Shown here one piece after another: positions 27,927-38,546 of a stretch of DNA of 64,000 nt; position 1 is the first letter of the stretch; each line of letters starts with the position of its first letter. The stretch is from an uncultured Acidimicrobiales bacterium. Its GTDB lineage: Bacteria; Actinomycetota; Acidimicrobiia; Acidimicrobiales; SHLQ01. Below the pieces are notes generated by a model. It was not told where the DNA came from, made no database searches, and saw nothing but the letters and a program-made list of their open reading frames with translations. The stretch covers positions 1-64,000 of the forward strand of contig CAKZVC010000033.1 of NCBI GenBank assembly GCA_937922235.1, given 5' to 3'. The position numbers were made by a program, and so were the translations under genes.

Positions 27927-28556
27927 CTATGGCCGGACAACCAGCACCGTGCCAGTCACGAGCGACACCGACGCGGGCTCTCCGAGCAGCTCGTTGCTGA
28001 TTCCGCGGGTGGTTCCCGCTGGCAGAGTCTCGCCTTCGAGCGGCCACCGAAGCCCGGTGGTCTGGACGCCGTGTGCGTCGCCGCCCGTAGGAACGATCGA
28101 CACGATGTCGCCGGCATCTCCCTCGAGAGCAAGAGTTTGCCCGCCGTGGAGCACCGTTGCTCGTCCGCTGGCGGTGCGAATTTCGACCTCGGCAGTCATG
28201 CGCCGACTGAGCGCAGCCCAGTTCCCGAGTTCGTGGTCAAGCCGGCCACCTTCGACCCCGAGCGCAACGATGCGGTCGACGCCTGCATCTGCTGCGTGCG
28301 CAAGGGCGAGCTCGAGATCGGTCTCATCTTTGTCGCTTGCGAATTCGATGATCTCCGCTCCCTCCGCGACGGCCCAAGCGTGATCGCCCTCGGTCGCTGA
28401 ATCGAGGTCACCAATCAACACATGCAGAGGTAATCCGTGGCTGCGAGCAATGCGAACCCCACCATCGGCAGCGATAACCAAGTCGGCCTCGCCCACTCCT
28501 TCGAGCAGGCTCTTATCGGGGACATCTCCCCCTATGAGTACGACGGCAACGCGCAT
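27927..28556 (-). CDS. thiN: Thiamine pyrophosphokinase
   Basis: IAADGGVRIA, LIGDLDSA, DKDETDLELAL, GGRLDHELGN. Confidence 0.92.
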   Translation of the reverse strand: MRVAVVLIGGDVPDKSLLEGVGEADLVIAADGGVRIARSHGLPLHVLIGDLDSATEGDHAWAVAEGAEIIEFASDKDETDLELALAHAADAGVDRIVALGVEGGRLDHELGNWAALSRRMTAEVEIRTASGRATVLHGGQTLALEGDAGDIVSIVPTGGDAHGVQTTGLRWPLEGETLPAGTTRGISNELLGEPASVSLVTGTVLVVRP

Positions 28557-28579
28557 ACGCCGAGGTTAGGCGAGGACCA

Positions 28580-29278
28580 CTATCGAGGTAGGTACTCGAT
28601 CGGGACCGCCAGGGTTGCGCCGCTTTGCACTTCGATGCCAACAACGATGGCGATAACTTCGCCAATCGCGTTTACTACGGGCCCGCCCGACCATCCTGAG
28701 TCAACTGTGGCGCTGATGACGTACACATCTGGTCGACCAATGCCGTAGTAGCTGCCCGACGTCCGGTCGATGATCTCTCCGGTCGTCACTTCGATTCGCC
28801 CATTTGCGGGGACCCCGCCAATGGCAACCGTCTCGCCGAGCTCCGCCGGTGCTGTCGCAGGCAGAAGCGAGCTGGATAGCACCGTGCCACGCAAGACAGC
28901 AAGATCATGCTGACGCGAGATGTCCCGGTCGACAACGGCGATGTCGTCTTCGCCAACCTTGGCTTCGCGTGCGTTGATCAGCGCGTGGGCGACGGTGGCA
29001 ATTCGCCCATCGGCAAGTTGAAACGCAGTGCCCCGTTCGATGAGTCCATCAGAGGACACAGCAAGCGGGGCCACCGCTGCTGTGTCGAGTGAATTGGCAC
29101 CGGCAGCCACGACCACTGCCGGTGCCAACTCGACCGGCAAAGCCGGATCCGACGATGGGGTCTCGTCGGCAGAGGCTACGCCGATCATCACTACGAGAAG
29201 AAAGCCAAATGCCATACCAACCAGCATTTGCATCTTCAGACGCTGTGATGCGCCTAAGTGATGACGCATAACCTCCAC
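28580..29278 (-). CDS. Membrane-anchored trypsin-like serine protease
   Basis: N-terminal TM segment; VAHALIN (His), HDLAVL (Asp), DSGWSGGPVVN (Ser). Confidence 0.75.
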   Translation of the reverse strand: MEVMRHHLGASQRLKMQMLVGMAFGFLLVVMIGVASADETPSSDPALPVELAPAVVVAAGANSLDTAAVAPLAVSSDGLIERGTAFQLADGRIATVAHALINAREAKVGEDDIAVVDRDISRQHDLAVLRGTVLSSSLLPATAPAELGETVAIGGVPANGRIEVTTGEIIDRTSGSYYGIGRPDVYVISATVDSGWSGGPVVNAIGEVIAIVVGIEVQSGATLAVPIEYLPR

Positions 29279-29424
29279 ACGTCAAGAAGTACCAGTGTCC
29301 TGGCCATCACTTCATGGGCAATACGGCCCCGGATAGCCAATTTTGGTGCGCTCCGCCCGTATCCGTCGATCAACGCTTGCGGCGCCACGCAGTGAGCGAG
29401 GTGCCTACTTTGGCGTCGAGATCT

Positions 29425-29586
29425 TTACTGGAAGTCGAGGTGAAGGTGATCGTCCTCGCGAAGTGCGAGCGCAGTACGTAGCGAATAGCCAGGACCGCCA
29501 CAAACCCAACAACCGGGGTCGTCGTCGGCCGTCCAGGCAACCTCGCACGGCAAGCACCGAAAACGAACGCGCTGCTGGTTGAGCAT
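29425..29586 (-). CDS. Small zinc-ribbon protein (53 aa)
   Basis: MLNQQRVRFRCLPCEVAWTADDDPGCWVCGG: two CxxC knuckles. Confidence 0.5.
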   Translation of the reverse strand: MLNQQRVRFRCLPCEVAWTADDDPGCWVCGGPGYSLRTALALREDDHLHLDFQ

Positions 29587-29692
29587 GGGGATCGAACTTG
29601 TGGACGCTGGCGCCATACAAGCCAATCGGCATTGCGACATTCGAAATAAGCGCCGCTCGTTTCGAAAGACGATCCCGTTGCCTGCTGCTGCG

Positions 29693-30394
29693 TTACGGAA
29701 CGGTGTTGCTGCTTCCCGGAATCATCCGGGCCCAACACAAGAAGAAGTCGGTGTTCGGGTCGAGCAAGCTCTGGGTGTTCTCGGGGCAATTGCCACGCTC
29801 GGGCCCGATCTCGACAACCTTGCCATCGGACGTACCCGATGCGCACGAGCGCTCACGTGGCACGTTCCCGACAAGGGCAAAGCAGTCGCCAACGTCGAGT
29901 TGAGCTGATGGCGGCACTCTCGGAGCGTTGTCGCGATCGCCACCGGCAAAGGCCGTCACGATCAAAATGCCGAGGAGTAATCCGAGCACCAGCAGTACTG
30001 GCATGGACGCCCAGACGCTGATCGAGCCGTCGCCCGATTCCTCATCGATTGTGCGGCTCGCTGCTTGGCGGGGAGTTTTTGCAGCAGGCCGTTTCGCCGC
30101 AGGCCGAGCTGGTTGGGCCGTAGCGGCACGAGGCGTGTTCGTGCGGGCGGGTGTCGCCGTTGCACGCCGCGGCTTGAGGCCATTGTCGTACTCACTCTTC
30201 TTCTTTGGATCGGAGAGTACGTTCCATGCAACGTTGACCTGCTGCATTGCCTTCTCGGCTCGACGCGCGTCGGTTGGAGACCGTCCCTGCTGCCGGTCGG
30301 GGTGCAATGCCCTGGCGCGGCGGAGATACGCCTTGCGTATCTCTTGGGTCGTAGATCCCTGCTTGACGCCGAGGGTGTCGTAATGGGTTCCCAT
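29693..30394 (-). CDS. DnaJ-domain membrane protein
   Basis: J-domain MGTHYDTLGVKQGSTTQEIRKAYLRRARALHPDRQ; central TM; Cys-containing C-terminal domain. Confidence 0.82.
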   Translation of the reverse strand: MGTHYDTLGVKQGSTTQEIRKAYLRRARALHPDRQQGRSPTDARRAEKAMQQVNVAWNVLSDPKKKSEYDNGLKPRRATATPARTNTPRAATAQPARPAAKRPAAKTPRQAASRTIDEESGDGSISVWASMPVLLVLGLLLGILIVTAFAGGDRDNAPRVPPSAQLDVGDCFALVGNVPRERSCASGTSDGKVVEIGPERGNCPENTQSLLDPNTDFFLCWARMIPGSSNTVP

Positions 30395-30477
30395 TGCAGA
30401 ATAAACGTTAACCGTTCGCTACCAGTAGGCCAGTATCAGACCACCCCTGCAAGTTAGCGAAGACCTACGATCGATGC

Positions 30478-30789
30478 ATGGCGCTGATTTCGTGCACCAA
30501 CTGCGGTGAGGATGAGAACCTCGACGGAGAACGTGATGGCGAGACCATCACAATCACGTGCGCCGAATGCGGTTTGGTGTGGGATCGCGATCTGACACCG
30601 AGCTGCTCGACGTGCGGATCGACCGATGTCCGGCCTGCATTTCAGGCGATTGTCGATAAGAGCCGAGGCACCCAGCTATCGATTCAGTCGATGCGGCTGC
30701 GATATCTGTGCCCCGATTGCGAGCCCGACCTCCTTGCTGACTACCTCGCCAGCAAGTCGCCGCTCCCACCCGACGAACTCCCCTTCTAG
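30478..30789 (+). CDS. Zinc-ribbon protein
   Basis: CTNCGEDENL...CAECGLVWDRDLTPSCSTCGS...YLCPDC. Confidence 0.65.
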   Translation: MALISCTNCGEDENLDGERDGETITITCAECGLVWDRDLTPSCSTCGSTDVRPAFQAIVDKSRGTQLSIQSMRLRYLCPDCEPDLLADYLASKSPLPPDELPF

Positions 30790-30827
30790 AACAGCTCCGG
30801 GGTCTGACCCCAAACTTTGTTGGAGGA

Positions 30828-32132
30828 CTACCTGGCGAGGAGCTGTTCGGCGACTTTTTCGAGGCCGGCCGATCGGGAACCCTTGATGAGCACGGCGGTG
30901 GATGGGTCGAGTTCGGTGAGCATCGATGCCGGGTCGTCGACGGGATCACTGCCGTACAGGTTGGTGCCCACAGCGATCATCTCGATGCCAGCGGCCTCGA
31001 TCTCAGAGGCGATCTGACGGTGATCGTCACCTTCGGACGGGCCGAGCTCGCCCATGTACCCCACCACGGCAACCTTGCGCTCGTGCGACAACGCGGCGAG
31101 CGATTCGAGCGCTCCTCGCATCGAGGTCGGGTTGGCGTTGTAGCTGTCGTTGATGATGAGCGCACCCGATGCGGTGTGGCCAATCTCCATGCGCCACGGA
31201 GAGATGACCGCGTTCGTGAGGCCTGCCTCGACCTGTTCGATCGTGGCTCCAAGCCACAGTGCCGTTCCGGCTGCGGCTGCAACGTTTGTGGCCATATGGG
31301 CACCGCGTGTCGACGGGGTGGCCGTGACACTTCCCCATTCGGTGTCGAGTACAAACGTGGCTCGGAGCTCGTCGTCGAGCGACACCGAACGGACGTGCAC
31401 GTTGCAGCCCGAGGAGGCTCCGAAGGTCAGCACGGCGGCGCTGGTTCGGTCGGCCATCGGGGTCACGTACGGGTTGTCGCCGTTGAGAACGGCTAGACCG
31501 CTCGACGGCAACGCCTCGACGAGTTCGCCCTTCGCGATTGCGATGTTGTCGACCGACCCGAATTCGCCGGTGTGCGCTGCGGCAACGGTAGTGATGATTC
31601 CGATGGTCGGCGAGGCGATGCTGCAGAGCTCGGCAACGTGCCCGATACCTCGTGACCCCATCTCGATGATCGCCGCGTGGGCATCGTCGGGCGTGTTGAG
31701 AAGCGTGAGCGGCACCCCAATCTCGTTGTTGAACGACCGGGTGGATGCGTGGGTGTGCATTGCCTGACCCATCGCCCCGGCGAGTAGATCTTTGGTCGAC
31801 GTCTTTCCCACCGAACCGGTGATGCCGATGACCGGGCCGGGAATGCGTGCCCGAGCAGCACGGGCGAGGTCGCGCAGAGCCGCCGTTGTGTCGGCCACCT
31901 CAACACCAACTCCCGACGTTGGCGGTTTGTGCGTGAGGTAGGCCGAAGCTCCTTCGGCCACTGCGGCGTCGATGAAGTCGTGGCCGTCGCGCTCGGCGAC
32001 GAGCGGCACGAAGAGTTGACCGGCGGTAATCGCTCGACTGTCTTGAGTCGCCCCATCGATTTCGACGTCGGCGTGCTCGTCGGCGACTGTTCCGTTCGTT
32101 GCGGCGGCTATGTCAGCAGTAGTGAACTTCAC
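30828..32132 (-). CDS. murF: UDP-N-acetylmuramoyl-tripeptide--D-alanyl-D-alanine ligase
   Basis: GITGSVGKTSTKDLLAGAM, NDSYNANPTSMRGALE. Confidence 0.95.
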   Translation of the reverse strand: MKFTTADIAAATNGTVADEHADVEIDGATQDSRAITAGQLFVPLVAERDGHDFIDAAVAEGASAYLTHKPPTSGVGVEVADTTAALRDLARAARARIPGPVIGITGSVGKTSTKDLLAGAMGQAMHTHASTRSFNNEIGVPLTLLNTPDDAHAAIIEMGSRGIGHVAELCSIASPTIGIITTVAAAHTGEFGSVDNIAIAKGELVEALPSSGLAVLNGDNPYVTPMADRTSAAVLTFGASSGCNVHVRSVSLDDELRATFVLDTEWGSVTATPSTRGAHMATNVAAAAGTALWLGATIEQVEAGLTNAVISPWRMEIGHTASGALIINDSYNANPTSMRGALESLAALSHERKVAVVGYMGELGPSEGDDHRQIASEIEAAGIEMIAVGTNLYGSDPVDDPASMLTELDPSTAVLIKGSRSAGLEKVAEQLLAR

Positions 32133-32226
32133 GGCCTGGACGTTAGCCGTCGACCAGGCTCAGGTGACGCTCCGTCCGCCCCGGCCACTTCCCCTAGACG
32201 CGAACGATTTCGCTAGGGTGAGGCTC

Positions 32227-33276
32227 GTGACGAACTCCAGCGCCCTCCCCCGTCTCGTTGTTCTCTTTGGAGGCCAGTCAGCCGAACACGACGTGTCATG
32301 TGTGACGGCCAAGCATGTGCTCGCCGCGGCCCGAAGCGATCGTTTCGAAATCATGCCGGTCGGCATTAGCCGCGACGGCCAATGGTCGCTGGTGGCGCCG
32401 AGTTCCGATGCCGACGCCCTCGACCCCACCGGCGAGCCGGTCGACCCCTTCTCGCTGCTCCGTGAAACCGCTGATTCTGGCGGTGCAGTGTTGCCGCTGT
32501 TGCATGGCCCGATGGGCGAGGATGGCACGATCCAGGGCATGTGCGAGCTCGCGGGTGTTCCCTACGCCGGTTCAGGGGTGCTCGGCAGCGCTCTCGCCAT
32601 GGACAAAATCGCGGCCAAGAACGCGCTGGCTGCCGCTGGCGTTCCTCAGGCTGCGTGGTTCGGGTTCAACCGTGACGAAATCACCGATGCGACCGCCGGA
32701 AACCTGCTGCGAGAGCTCGGCAGTCCTGTCTTCGTGAAGCCCGCAAACATGGGGTCTTCTGTTGGCGTCAGCCGAGCCGAAACCGTCGAAGAAGTAGCCG
32801 CTGCTCTCGAACTTGCTGCGTCGTACGACGAATGGCTGGTCGTCGAAGAGGCAATCGAAGGTCGAGAGATCGAGATCAGCGTGCTTGGCAACCGATCGCC
32901 ACGCACGTCACTGCCCGGCGAGATCGTTGCGGGCGCCGATTTTTACACCTACGAGGACAAGTACCACGACGGTGTGGCCAAGCTTCTGATCCCAGCGCCA
33001 CTCGACGATTCTGAGATCGCCGACATGCAAGCGATGGCTATCGCCGCCTACCGGGCCCTCCGGGTGGAAGGTCTCGCCCGCGCTGACTTCTTCTACGAAG
33101 CCGCCGGCCGTGGATGGCTCGTAAACGAGCTGAACACCATGCCCGGGTTTACGCCGATCTCGATGTACCCGAAGATGTGGCAGGCATCAGGCCTCGACTA
33201 CCCAGACCTGATCGACGAGCTCGTGTCGCTCGCCTACGACAAACACCAACGCCGCCAGACAAACACCCGACGCTGA
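32227..33276 (+). CDS. ddl: D-alanine--D-alanine ligase (GTG start)
   Basis: LVVLFGGQSAEHDVSCVTAKHVL, GEDGTIQGMCELAGVPYAGSGVLGSALAMDK. Confidence 0.95.
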   Translation: MTNSSALPRLVVLFGGQSAEHDVSCVTAKHVLAAARSDRFEIMPVGISRDGQWSLVAPSSDADALDPTGEPVDPFSLLRETADSGGAVLPLLHGPMGEDGTIQGMCELAGVPYAGSGVLGSALAMDKIAAKNALAAAGVPQAAWFGFNRDEITDATAGNLLRELGSPVFVKPANMGSSVGVSRAETVEEVAAALELAASYDEWLVVEEAIEGREIEISVLGNRSPRTSLPGEIVAGADFYTYEDKYHDGVAKLLIPAPLDDSEIADMQAMAIAAYRALRVEGLARADFFYEAAGRGWLVNELNTMPGFTPISMYPKMWQASGLDYPDLIDELVSLAYDKHQRRQTNTRR

Positions 33277-33322
33277 TTCCAGACGACGGGACGCCACTCC
33301 GGGTATTCACTTTGCCTATTCG

Positions 33323-33865
33323 CTAGGAGTCCCAGCGCCAGGCGCCGATTGGGGACTTCCCGTCGTAGTGCTGTTCGTACGGCATAATCGACCAGCCCAT
33401 TTCAAGCTGCGGATGTACTGGACGCCCCGGCTTGCTGTCGAAAAGGGGTGCACCCGGATCGACAGCCCAGACTGCGCCATCGGCAGGCCCGCCGCACACG
33501 ACACCGAGATCCGCGTAGCCAGCAGCAATGAACGCCAGGTCGTCGAGTGTGCAGGGAGCGGTCGTTGTGTACTTGATCTCTAGCTCGTCCCACTCGTTCA
33601 GGCCTCTAACGGCTCTTTGAGGCCGTACTGCAAAGAGATCCTTGAGGGGCCAAAGGCTGATGCCAGGGAGCAAGTTCGCTCGTTGTTCGACGAAGAGGCC
33701 ATCACTGAACTCGAGCAATTCCTTGAACTCACCAGTGATATCGAGCTGGAGGTGCTCCTCGTACCTCGATATGTCCGCTGGTGTAGCGCCGACAGGTTTT
33801 GCGGATACGCCGTACTGCTCTTCGAGTAGAGAAACCCACGGCAGCAGGGCATCTAGCAGAGTCAT
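33323..33865 (-). CDS. SMI1/KNR4 (SUKH)-like protein
   Basis: ISRYEEHLQLDITGEFKELLEFSDGLFVE...LLPGISLWPLKDL. Confidence 0.6.
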   Translation of the reverse strand: MTLLDALLPWVSLLEEQYGVSAKPVGATPADISRYEEHLQLDITGEFKELLEFSDGLFVEQRANLLPGISLWPLKDLFAVRPQRAVRGLNEWDELEIKYTTTAPCTLDDLAFIAAGYADLGVVCGGPADGAVWAVDPGAPLFDSKPGRPVHPQLEMGWSIMPYEQHYDGKSPIGAWRWDS

Positions 33866-33959
33866 GAAGCGCAGGTTAGAACGCGGGACGTGCTCCGCAT
33901 GGGCGAAGTCTGTCTGGCGCGCACGCGCTCCCCTGAAGCGTTCGTGCCGGCTGCGCCGC

Positions 33960-36242
33960 TTACCAGCCGCCTGAGGAGCCTCCTCCGAAGCCGCCGCCTC
34001 CGCCGCCCCAGCCACCGGTGCTGCCGCCGCCGAAGCCGCCACCAAATCCACCGCCGAAGCCTCCTCCGCCACCGCCGCCACCCCAGCCACCACCGCGATG
34101 CGAGCGTCCGCCGCCGTGGCCGCGGAACCCGCCACCGCCGATGATGATGCCGCCGCCAAAGCCACCACCAAAGCCGCCGCGTCCATTGTGACGCTGACGT
34201 CGTTGAGCTTCTCGGTAGAGCTCGTCGGCGGTGATCTCGATCTGTTGGGCGTCCTTGGTCGCGCGGACGGGGTCGGTGTCGGCCAGGGCCTCAATGCCGC
34301 GGAGCTTCCCGCGAAGATTGTCGATGTCCGCCTGAGCCTGCTTGGCACGCCGTGACGAGAACATATGGCTTTGCACATGCCGGTCGGCCCGATCAACCGC
34401 GACCGATGCAGATCGGATCTCGCTGAGGGCCTGGTTTCGAAGCCGCTGCCGCTCGCCCACCGTTGCCTCGAATTCCTCGAGCTCGGTATTCACGATCGAT
34501 TCGACCTGCCCGGCAATTTCCATTGCCTGGAGATACGCCGGCGGATTGATGCGCAGCGCTCCTTCTGCGGCTTCTTGCATACGGGCAACGTGCTGGGCGA
34601 CTTCGGGTGCACGAGACGGAACGTCGTGGCGATGCTCGTTGACGTAGTTGATCAGCAAGCGCGCGTCGTCTGCCGAGGCTGCCACCGCGGACGGTGCCCC
34701 TTCCTTCGCCGCGGCCAGAAGCACATCGAGTTCGTCGAGCTCGTCGAGGAGTTCGTCGGCGAGATCGACTGCGTTCTGGGCTTTGTCGAGCTCGGCGTTC
34801 ACCATTCGCATGATGGACAGATCGCGTGGAATCTCGCCGAACGACTCCGATGCGAGCGTGCTTTGTTCGGCACGGTCGAGCTGACGGTCTGCCTCGTCGG
34901 GATGCCCAAGCACGTTCTCAAACGACTCGGTTGCGTGCTCGCTCGACCATCCGTGCATGAGCGAACGGAGCTGCATCACGCGGCCGCGTTGGCCCGAGAC
35001 CTCGGGGCTCATGTTCGTTCGGCGTACCGAGGTCTCGGCGTGCCGTTGTTCGAGCGATTCGAGGTCGCCGGCGACCGACGCAACTTCCTCGGCGATCGGC
35101 TCGAGGTCGCCCTCCATCAGGTCGACGTCGATGCGCATCGCCAACGGATCAAGCAGATCAAGCGCCGCGGCGAGCTCGGCGAGGCGGCTACGACCAGACC
35201 CAACTTCCCACCCCTCGGCCTCACGAGCGTCCGCGGCGTTCATGCCAGAGGAAATTCGGTCGCTGGTCTCACGATGTTTAGCGGCGAGCTCGTCAGGCTT
35301 ACCCCGGAGCTCGTCGATCACGCCTTCGAGCGCGGTCACGTTCGTCTCGGCATCCTCTACGACAGCGAGAGCATCGGCGACGTGGCCTTCAACCTCGGTC
35401 TGATCCTCGATGCTGTATCCGGCCACGTCATCGCGGGTGACTTCGCTAACCGGCGACCAAGCCTCATACAGGGTTCGTGACGATTCGGCGGCAGCAAGCT
35501 GGGCGGCGTTCAATCGCGCCATGGCGTTGCCTGTGATTCGACCGCCAGCAATCGTTGCTTCCTGCTCGGCGTCATACCAGCGAGCTTGCACGTCGGTCAC
35601 GCGTTTGGCGTTTGCCTCAAAGCGTTCGGCTGCTACTTCACCACGGGAGCTGCGGGTTCGATTCTTCGTGTAGATCCAGGCCCCACCGCCTACGAGCGCA
35701 GCAGTTCCGAGGATGCCGCCCCCAACGGGAACGGTGTAGTCGGGTGGTGTCGTGCTCAGCCCCTCGACGGTGCCACCAACTCCACTCGACAGACCAGCGC
35801 TGATTTCGCCGTTTGCGAAGAACACGTTCATTCGGCCGACGATGTCGTTCGAGTCGTCATCCAATCGCTCGTCGAGATCGTCTCCGTAGGCAACCACGGT
35901 GTGCCGGTCGCCGGTCGATACGGCAAGCAGAACCGTGTTATCCGCAACGTTGCCGGGCGAGTTGAAGATGGCCGGGCACGCAGCGCGGACCTGGCCGGCA
36001 AGGCGAGCATCGATGCTGCCATTGCCGCTAATGACCTGATCGGTGGCGTACACCGCGAAGTCGACGCCGGTCTCCTCCTCGGCCGACTGAATTGCGGCTC
36101 GCAAGCCTGATTCGTCGCTAAGACCGCCGAGCTCATCGGTGAGGTCACAGGCGTCGGCCTGCGCTCCGACCGTCGGCGCTGTGGTGAGCAGCGCCACCAC
36201 GAGTGCGGCTAGGGCGAGAATGATCGAACGGGTTCGTGCCAT
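33960..36242 (-). CDS. TPM-domain (YgcG-like) secreted/membrane protein with Gly-rich C-terminal tail
   Basis: Signal peptide, TPM-like domain, TM segment, long coiled-coil, GGGFGGGFGGG tail. Confidence 0.75.
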   Translation of the reverse strand: MARTRSIILALAALVVALLTTAPTVGAQADACDLTDELGGLSDESGLRAAIQSAEEETGVDFAVYATDQVISGNGSIDARLAGQVRAACPAIFNSPGNVADNTVLLAVSTGDRHTVVAYGDDLDERLDDDSNDIVGRMNVFFANGEISAGLSSGVGGTVEGLSTTPPDYTVPVGGGILGTAALVGGGAWIYTKNRTRSSRGEVAAERFEANAKRVTDVQARWYDAEQEATIAGGRITGNAMARLNAAQLAAAESSRTLYEAWSPVSEVTRDDVAGYSIEDQTEVEGHVADALAVVEDAETNVTALEGVIDELRGKPDELAAKHRETSDRISSGMNAADAREAEGWEVGSGRSRLAELAAALDLLDPLAMRIDVDLMEGDLEPIAEEVASVAGDLESLEQRHAETSVRRTNMSPEVSGQRGRVMQLRSLMHGWSSEHATESFENVLGHPDEADRQLDRAEQSTLASESFGEIPRDLSIMRMVNAELDKAQNAVDLADELLDELDELDVLLAAAKEGAPSAVAASADDARLLINYVNEHRHDVPSRAPEVAQHVARMQEAAEGALRINPPAYLQAMEIAGQVESIVNTELEEFEATVGERQRLRNQALSEIRSASVAVDRADRHVQSHMFSSRRAKQAQADIDNLRGKLRGIEALADTDPVRATKDAQQIEITADELYREAQRRQRHNGRGGFGGGFGGGIIIGGGGFRGHGGGRSHRGGGWGGGGGGGGFGGGFGGGFGGGSTGGWGGGGGGFGGGSSGGW

Positions 36243-36265
36243 GCATCGACCCTAGCGATTCGGGC

Positions 36266-38290
36266 TTAGCTGGTGCGATTTAGCTCGGGGAACAGCCCGT
36301 GAAGTTCGGTGGCGAGCGGGGTGACGAGAGCTGACGAGAAGGTGCGCGTGAGGTGATGGCGATCGCGACGAACGATCATGTCGTCGATGACCGCCGGACA
36401 ATGGGTCTCATTGCACAAGAACCTCGTCATGTCGATGACTGGGAGCTCTGCTGCGTGTGCCGCGTCGATGAGCACATCGGCGCCAACGAATGCCTCAGCG
36501 ACCGGCGTGGCACACGACGAGAGGTCGATGATTGCGGGCGCAGCGCAGTCGACGCCGATGACCTTCCCCCGTGGGGTCGGCGAGATGATCGCAGCCTTGC
36601 TCGGTAGCGCAGCCAGCTGACGGAACACACCGGTGTAGCCGCTCGTGGGGTCGTCTGCTTCTTCCCGAAACGCGGTCGGCATCGTGAGGACAAGGTCAAC
36701 ATCGTGGGTTCGAACAACATCCTCGAGCTCTCGAAGCGTGTTACTTGCCCACTCTTCGCATCGATCAGGCCCCGCAAGTCCGGCCGGGAGGCGACATGTC
36801 GACCGAATGTTCGTGAGAAGATGCCAGCGCTCTTGGTCGGCGAGCCGTTCAAGCGCGGGGGTCCAATGGGCCGCATGAGAGTTGCCAATCACAAGCACCA
36901 CGGTCTCGCTTGTCAGGTCACCGAACGAGCACAACGGACGTGGGCCATCGGTTCGATTGGCGACGCAGCCTCGGTCGTACACATCGGGTAGATCCCGACG
37001 CAGGTGGACAAACGATGGCGTCAACTCGTCGGCCCGGAGCTGCACGCCCAGAACTTCCGTCTCGATTGTCTCGATTGCTGTTGAGGTTGGGGCTGCGCCT
37101 CCGCTGCCCGTTGTTGTCCCCAACAACACCGCACCAAATCCGAACCCGACAGCGGCTGTCGCCCCGGTGAGGGCAAGGCCTCGAATCGGACGGGACACGA
37201 GAAAGTCGGCACGGCGAGTCGGTTGTTCAATCCACCGGTAGGACGCCATCGATGGGACAACCGACGCTGCGACGACACCCACGCGAGCCCACACCGGCAA
37301 CGGGCCAAGGACGGCGACCGCAAGCCAGAGCACAGGCCAATGCCAGAGGTAGATCGAATACGAGCGAGCACCAATCCACTGCATGGGTGCCGCCTCAGAT
37401 AACCGGACGAGGACCGAGCCCGTCGCATGGGGCGCAGCGAGCAGAACTGCGACCGTGCCGATCGTGGGGGCCAACGCTGCGAACCCTGGGAACTGCGTCG
37501 ACGAATCGAACAGAAGCACGCTCGCGACAATGGACGCGAACCCACCGTAAAGAATGCGCTTCGCAATCCATGGCGGGCCAGCGTCAAGACGGGTAGATAC
37601 CGTTGTCGCTGCGAGGGCAGCGACACCCCCGAGCGAGAGTTCCCACACCCGAGTGGTCGTGACGAAATACGCCTGATCGGGAGCAGTGCTGACCATTCGA
37701 ACACCAACGATGAACGATGCGGCCGTCACCACAATGGCCATGAGCGCGACCGCACGTTTCGATGATCGGGCGAGTGCGGCTGCCGCCAGGACGAGGATGG
37801 GCCAGGCCGCGTAAAATTGTTCTTCGACGCTCAGCGACCAGAAGTGCTGCACGGGCGAGGCCAGTTCGGACCCGCCGTGGTAATCGATGGACCGTTCGGC
37901 GAATAGCCAGTTCACGATGTACAGCGCCGAACGTTGGATGTCCCACGAGATCGACTGGCCGTATAGCTGTGGTGCAGCGATACCTGGGGCCCATCGGGGG
38001 ACGATGAACACGATGCTGCTGATACACGTGAGCACCGCGAACGATGCGGGCAGAAGCCGTCGGGCCCGCTTGGCATAGAACCGCAACAGCCGAATCGAGC
38101 CGGTGTCCTCATACTCACGGACGAGGGCCGAGGTGATCAGAAATCCCGAGATGACGAAGAAGACATCGACTCCGACGTAGCCACCTGCGAAACCGGCGAG
38201 CCCGGCGTGGTAGAGCACGACGAGCACCACAGCAACCGCTCGAAGGCCTTCGATATCAAGGCGAAAGTGCGCGGTAGGTCGTTGATCCAC
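36266..38290 (-). CDS. Acyltransferase-3 / SGNH (OatA-like) membrane acyltransferase
   Basis: FRLDIEGLRAVAVVLVVLYHAGL...GGYVGVDVFFVISGFLI; C-terminal SGNH-like GNSHAAHW. Confidence 0.93.
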   Translation of the reverse strand: MDQRPTAHFRLDIEGLRAVAVVLVVLYHAGLAGFAGGYVGVDVFFVISGFLITSALVREYEDTGSIRLLRFYAKRARRLLPASFAVLTCISSIVFIVPRWAPGIAAPQLYGQSISWDIQRSALYIVNWLFAERSIDYHGGSELASPVQHFWSLSVEEQFYAAWPILVLAAAALARSSKRAVALMAIVVTAASFIVGVRMVSTAPDQAYFVTTTRVWELSLGGVAALAATTVSTRLDAGPPWIAKRILYGGFASIVASVLLFDSSTQFPGFAALAPTIGTVAVLLAAPHATGSVLVRLSEAAPMQWIGARSYSIYLWHWPVLWLAVAVLGPLPVWARVGVVAASVVPSMASYRWIEQPTRRADFLVSRPIRGLALTGATAAVGFGFGAVLLGTTTGSGGAAPTSTAIETIETEVLGVQLRADELTPSFVHLRRDLPDVYDRGCVANRTDGPRPLCSFGDLTSETVVLVIGNSHAAHWTPALERLADQERWHLLTNIRSTCRLPAGLAGPDRCEEWASNTLRELEDVVRTHDVDLVLTMPTAFREEADDPTSGYTGVFRQLAALPSKAAIISPTPRGKVIGVDCAAPAIIDLSSCATPVAEAFVGADVLIDAAHAAELPVIDMTRFLCNETHCPAVIDDMIVRRDRHHLTRTFSSALVTPLATELHGLFPELNRTS

Positions 38291-38380
38291 CTAGGCCTAT
38301 CGGCCTATACGTCCGCACGATGAGCACCCCACTTTGGGGTATTCGTGCAACTTTTTGGCTGCTCGGGCGTCATTACGTGA

Positions 38381-38543
38381 CGTGAACGCAATACCTGACC
38401 AGAAAGAAACATCAATCTCTTTGTCCACCGGACAGACCGTGAAGGTCACCCTGTGGATCGCCCTGGCTCTGGTACTCGCCGTCGTTCTCGCCATGGCCCT
38501 CGCCACCCCAGTAATGACCGCCTTCGGCATGGCACCCCTCTAA
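38381..38543 (+). CDS. Small single-TM protein
   Basis: VNAIPDQKETSISLSTGQTVKVTLWIALALVLAVVLAMALATPVMTAFGMAPL; GTG start assumed. Confidence 0.4.
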
Positions 38544-38546
38544 ATC

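Noticed and set aside
33960-34200. Plus-strand Ala/Pro-rich ORFs at the Gly-rich tail
   Set aside because: Low-complexity antisense of the GGGFGGG tail of the TPM protein.
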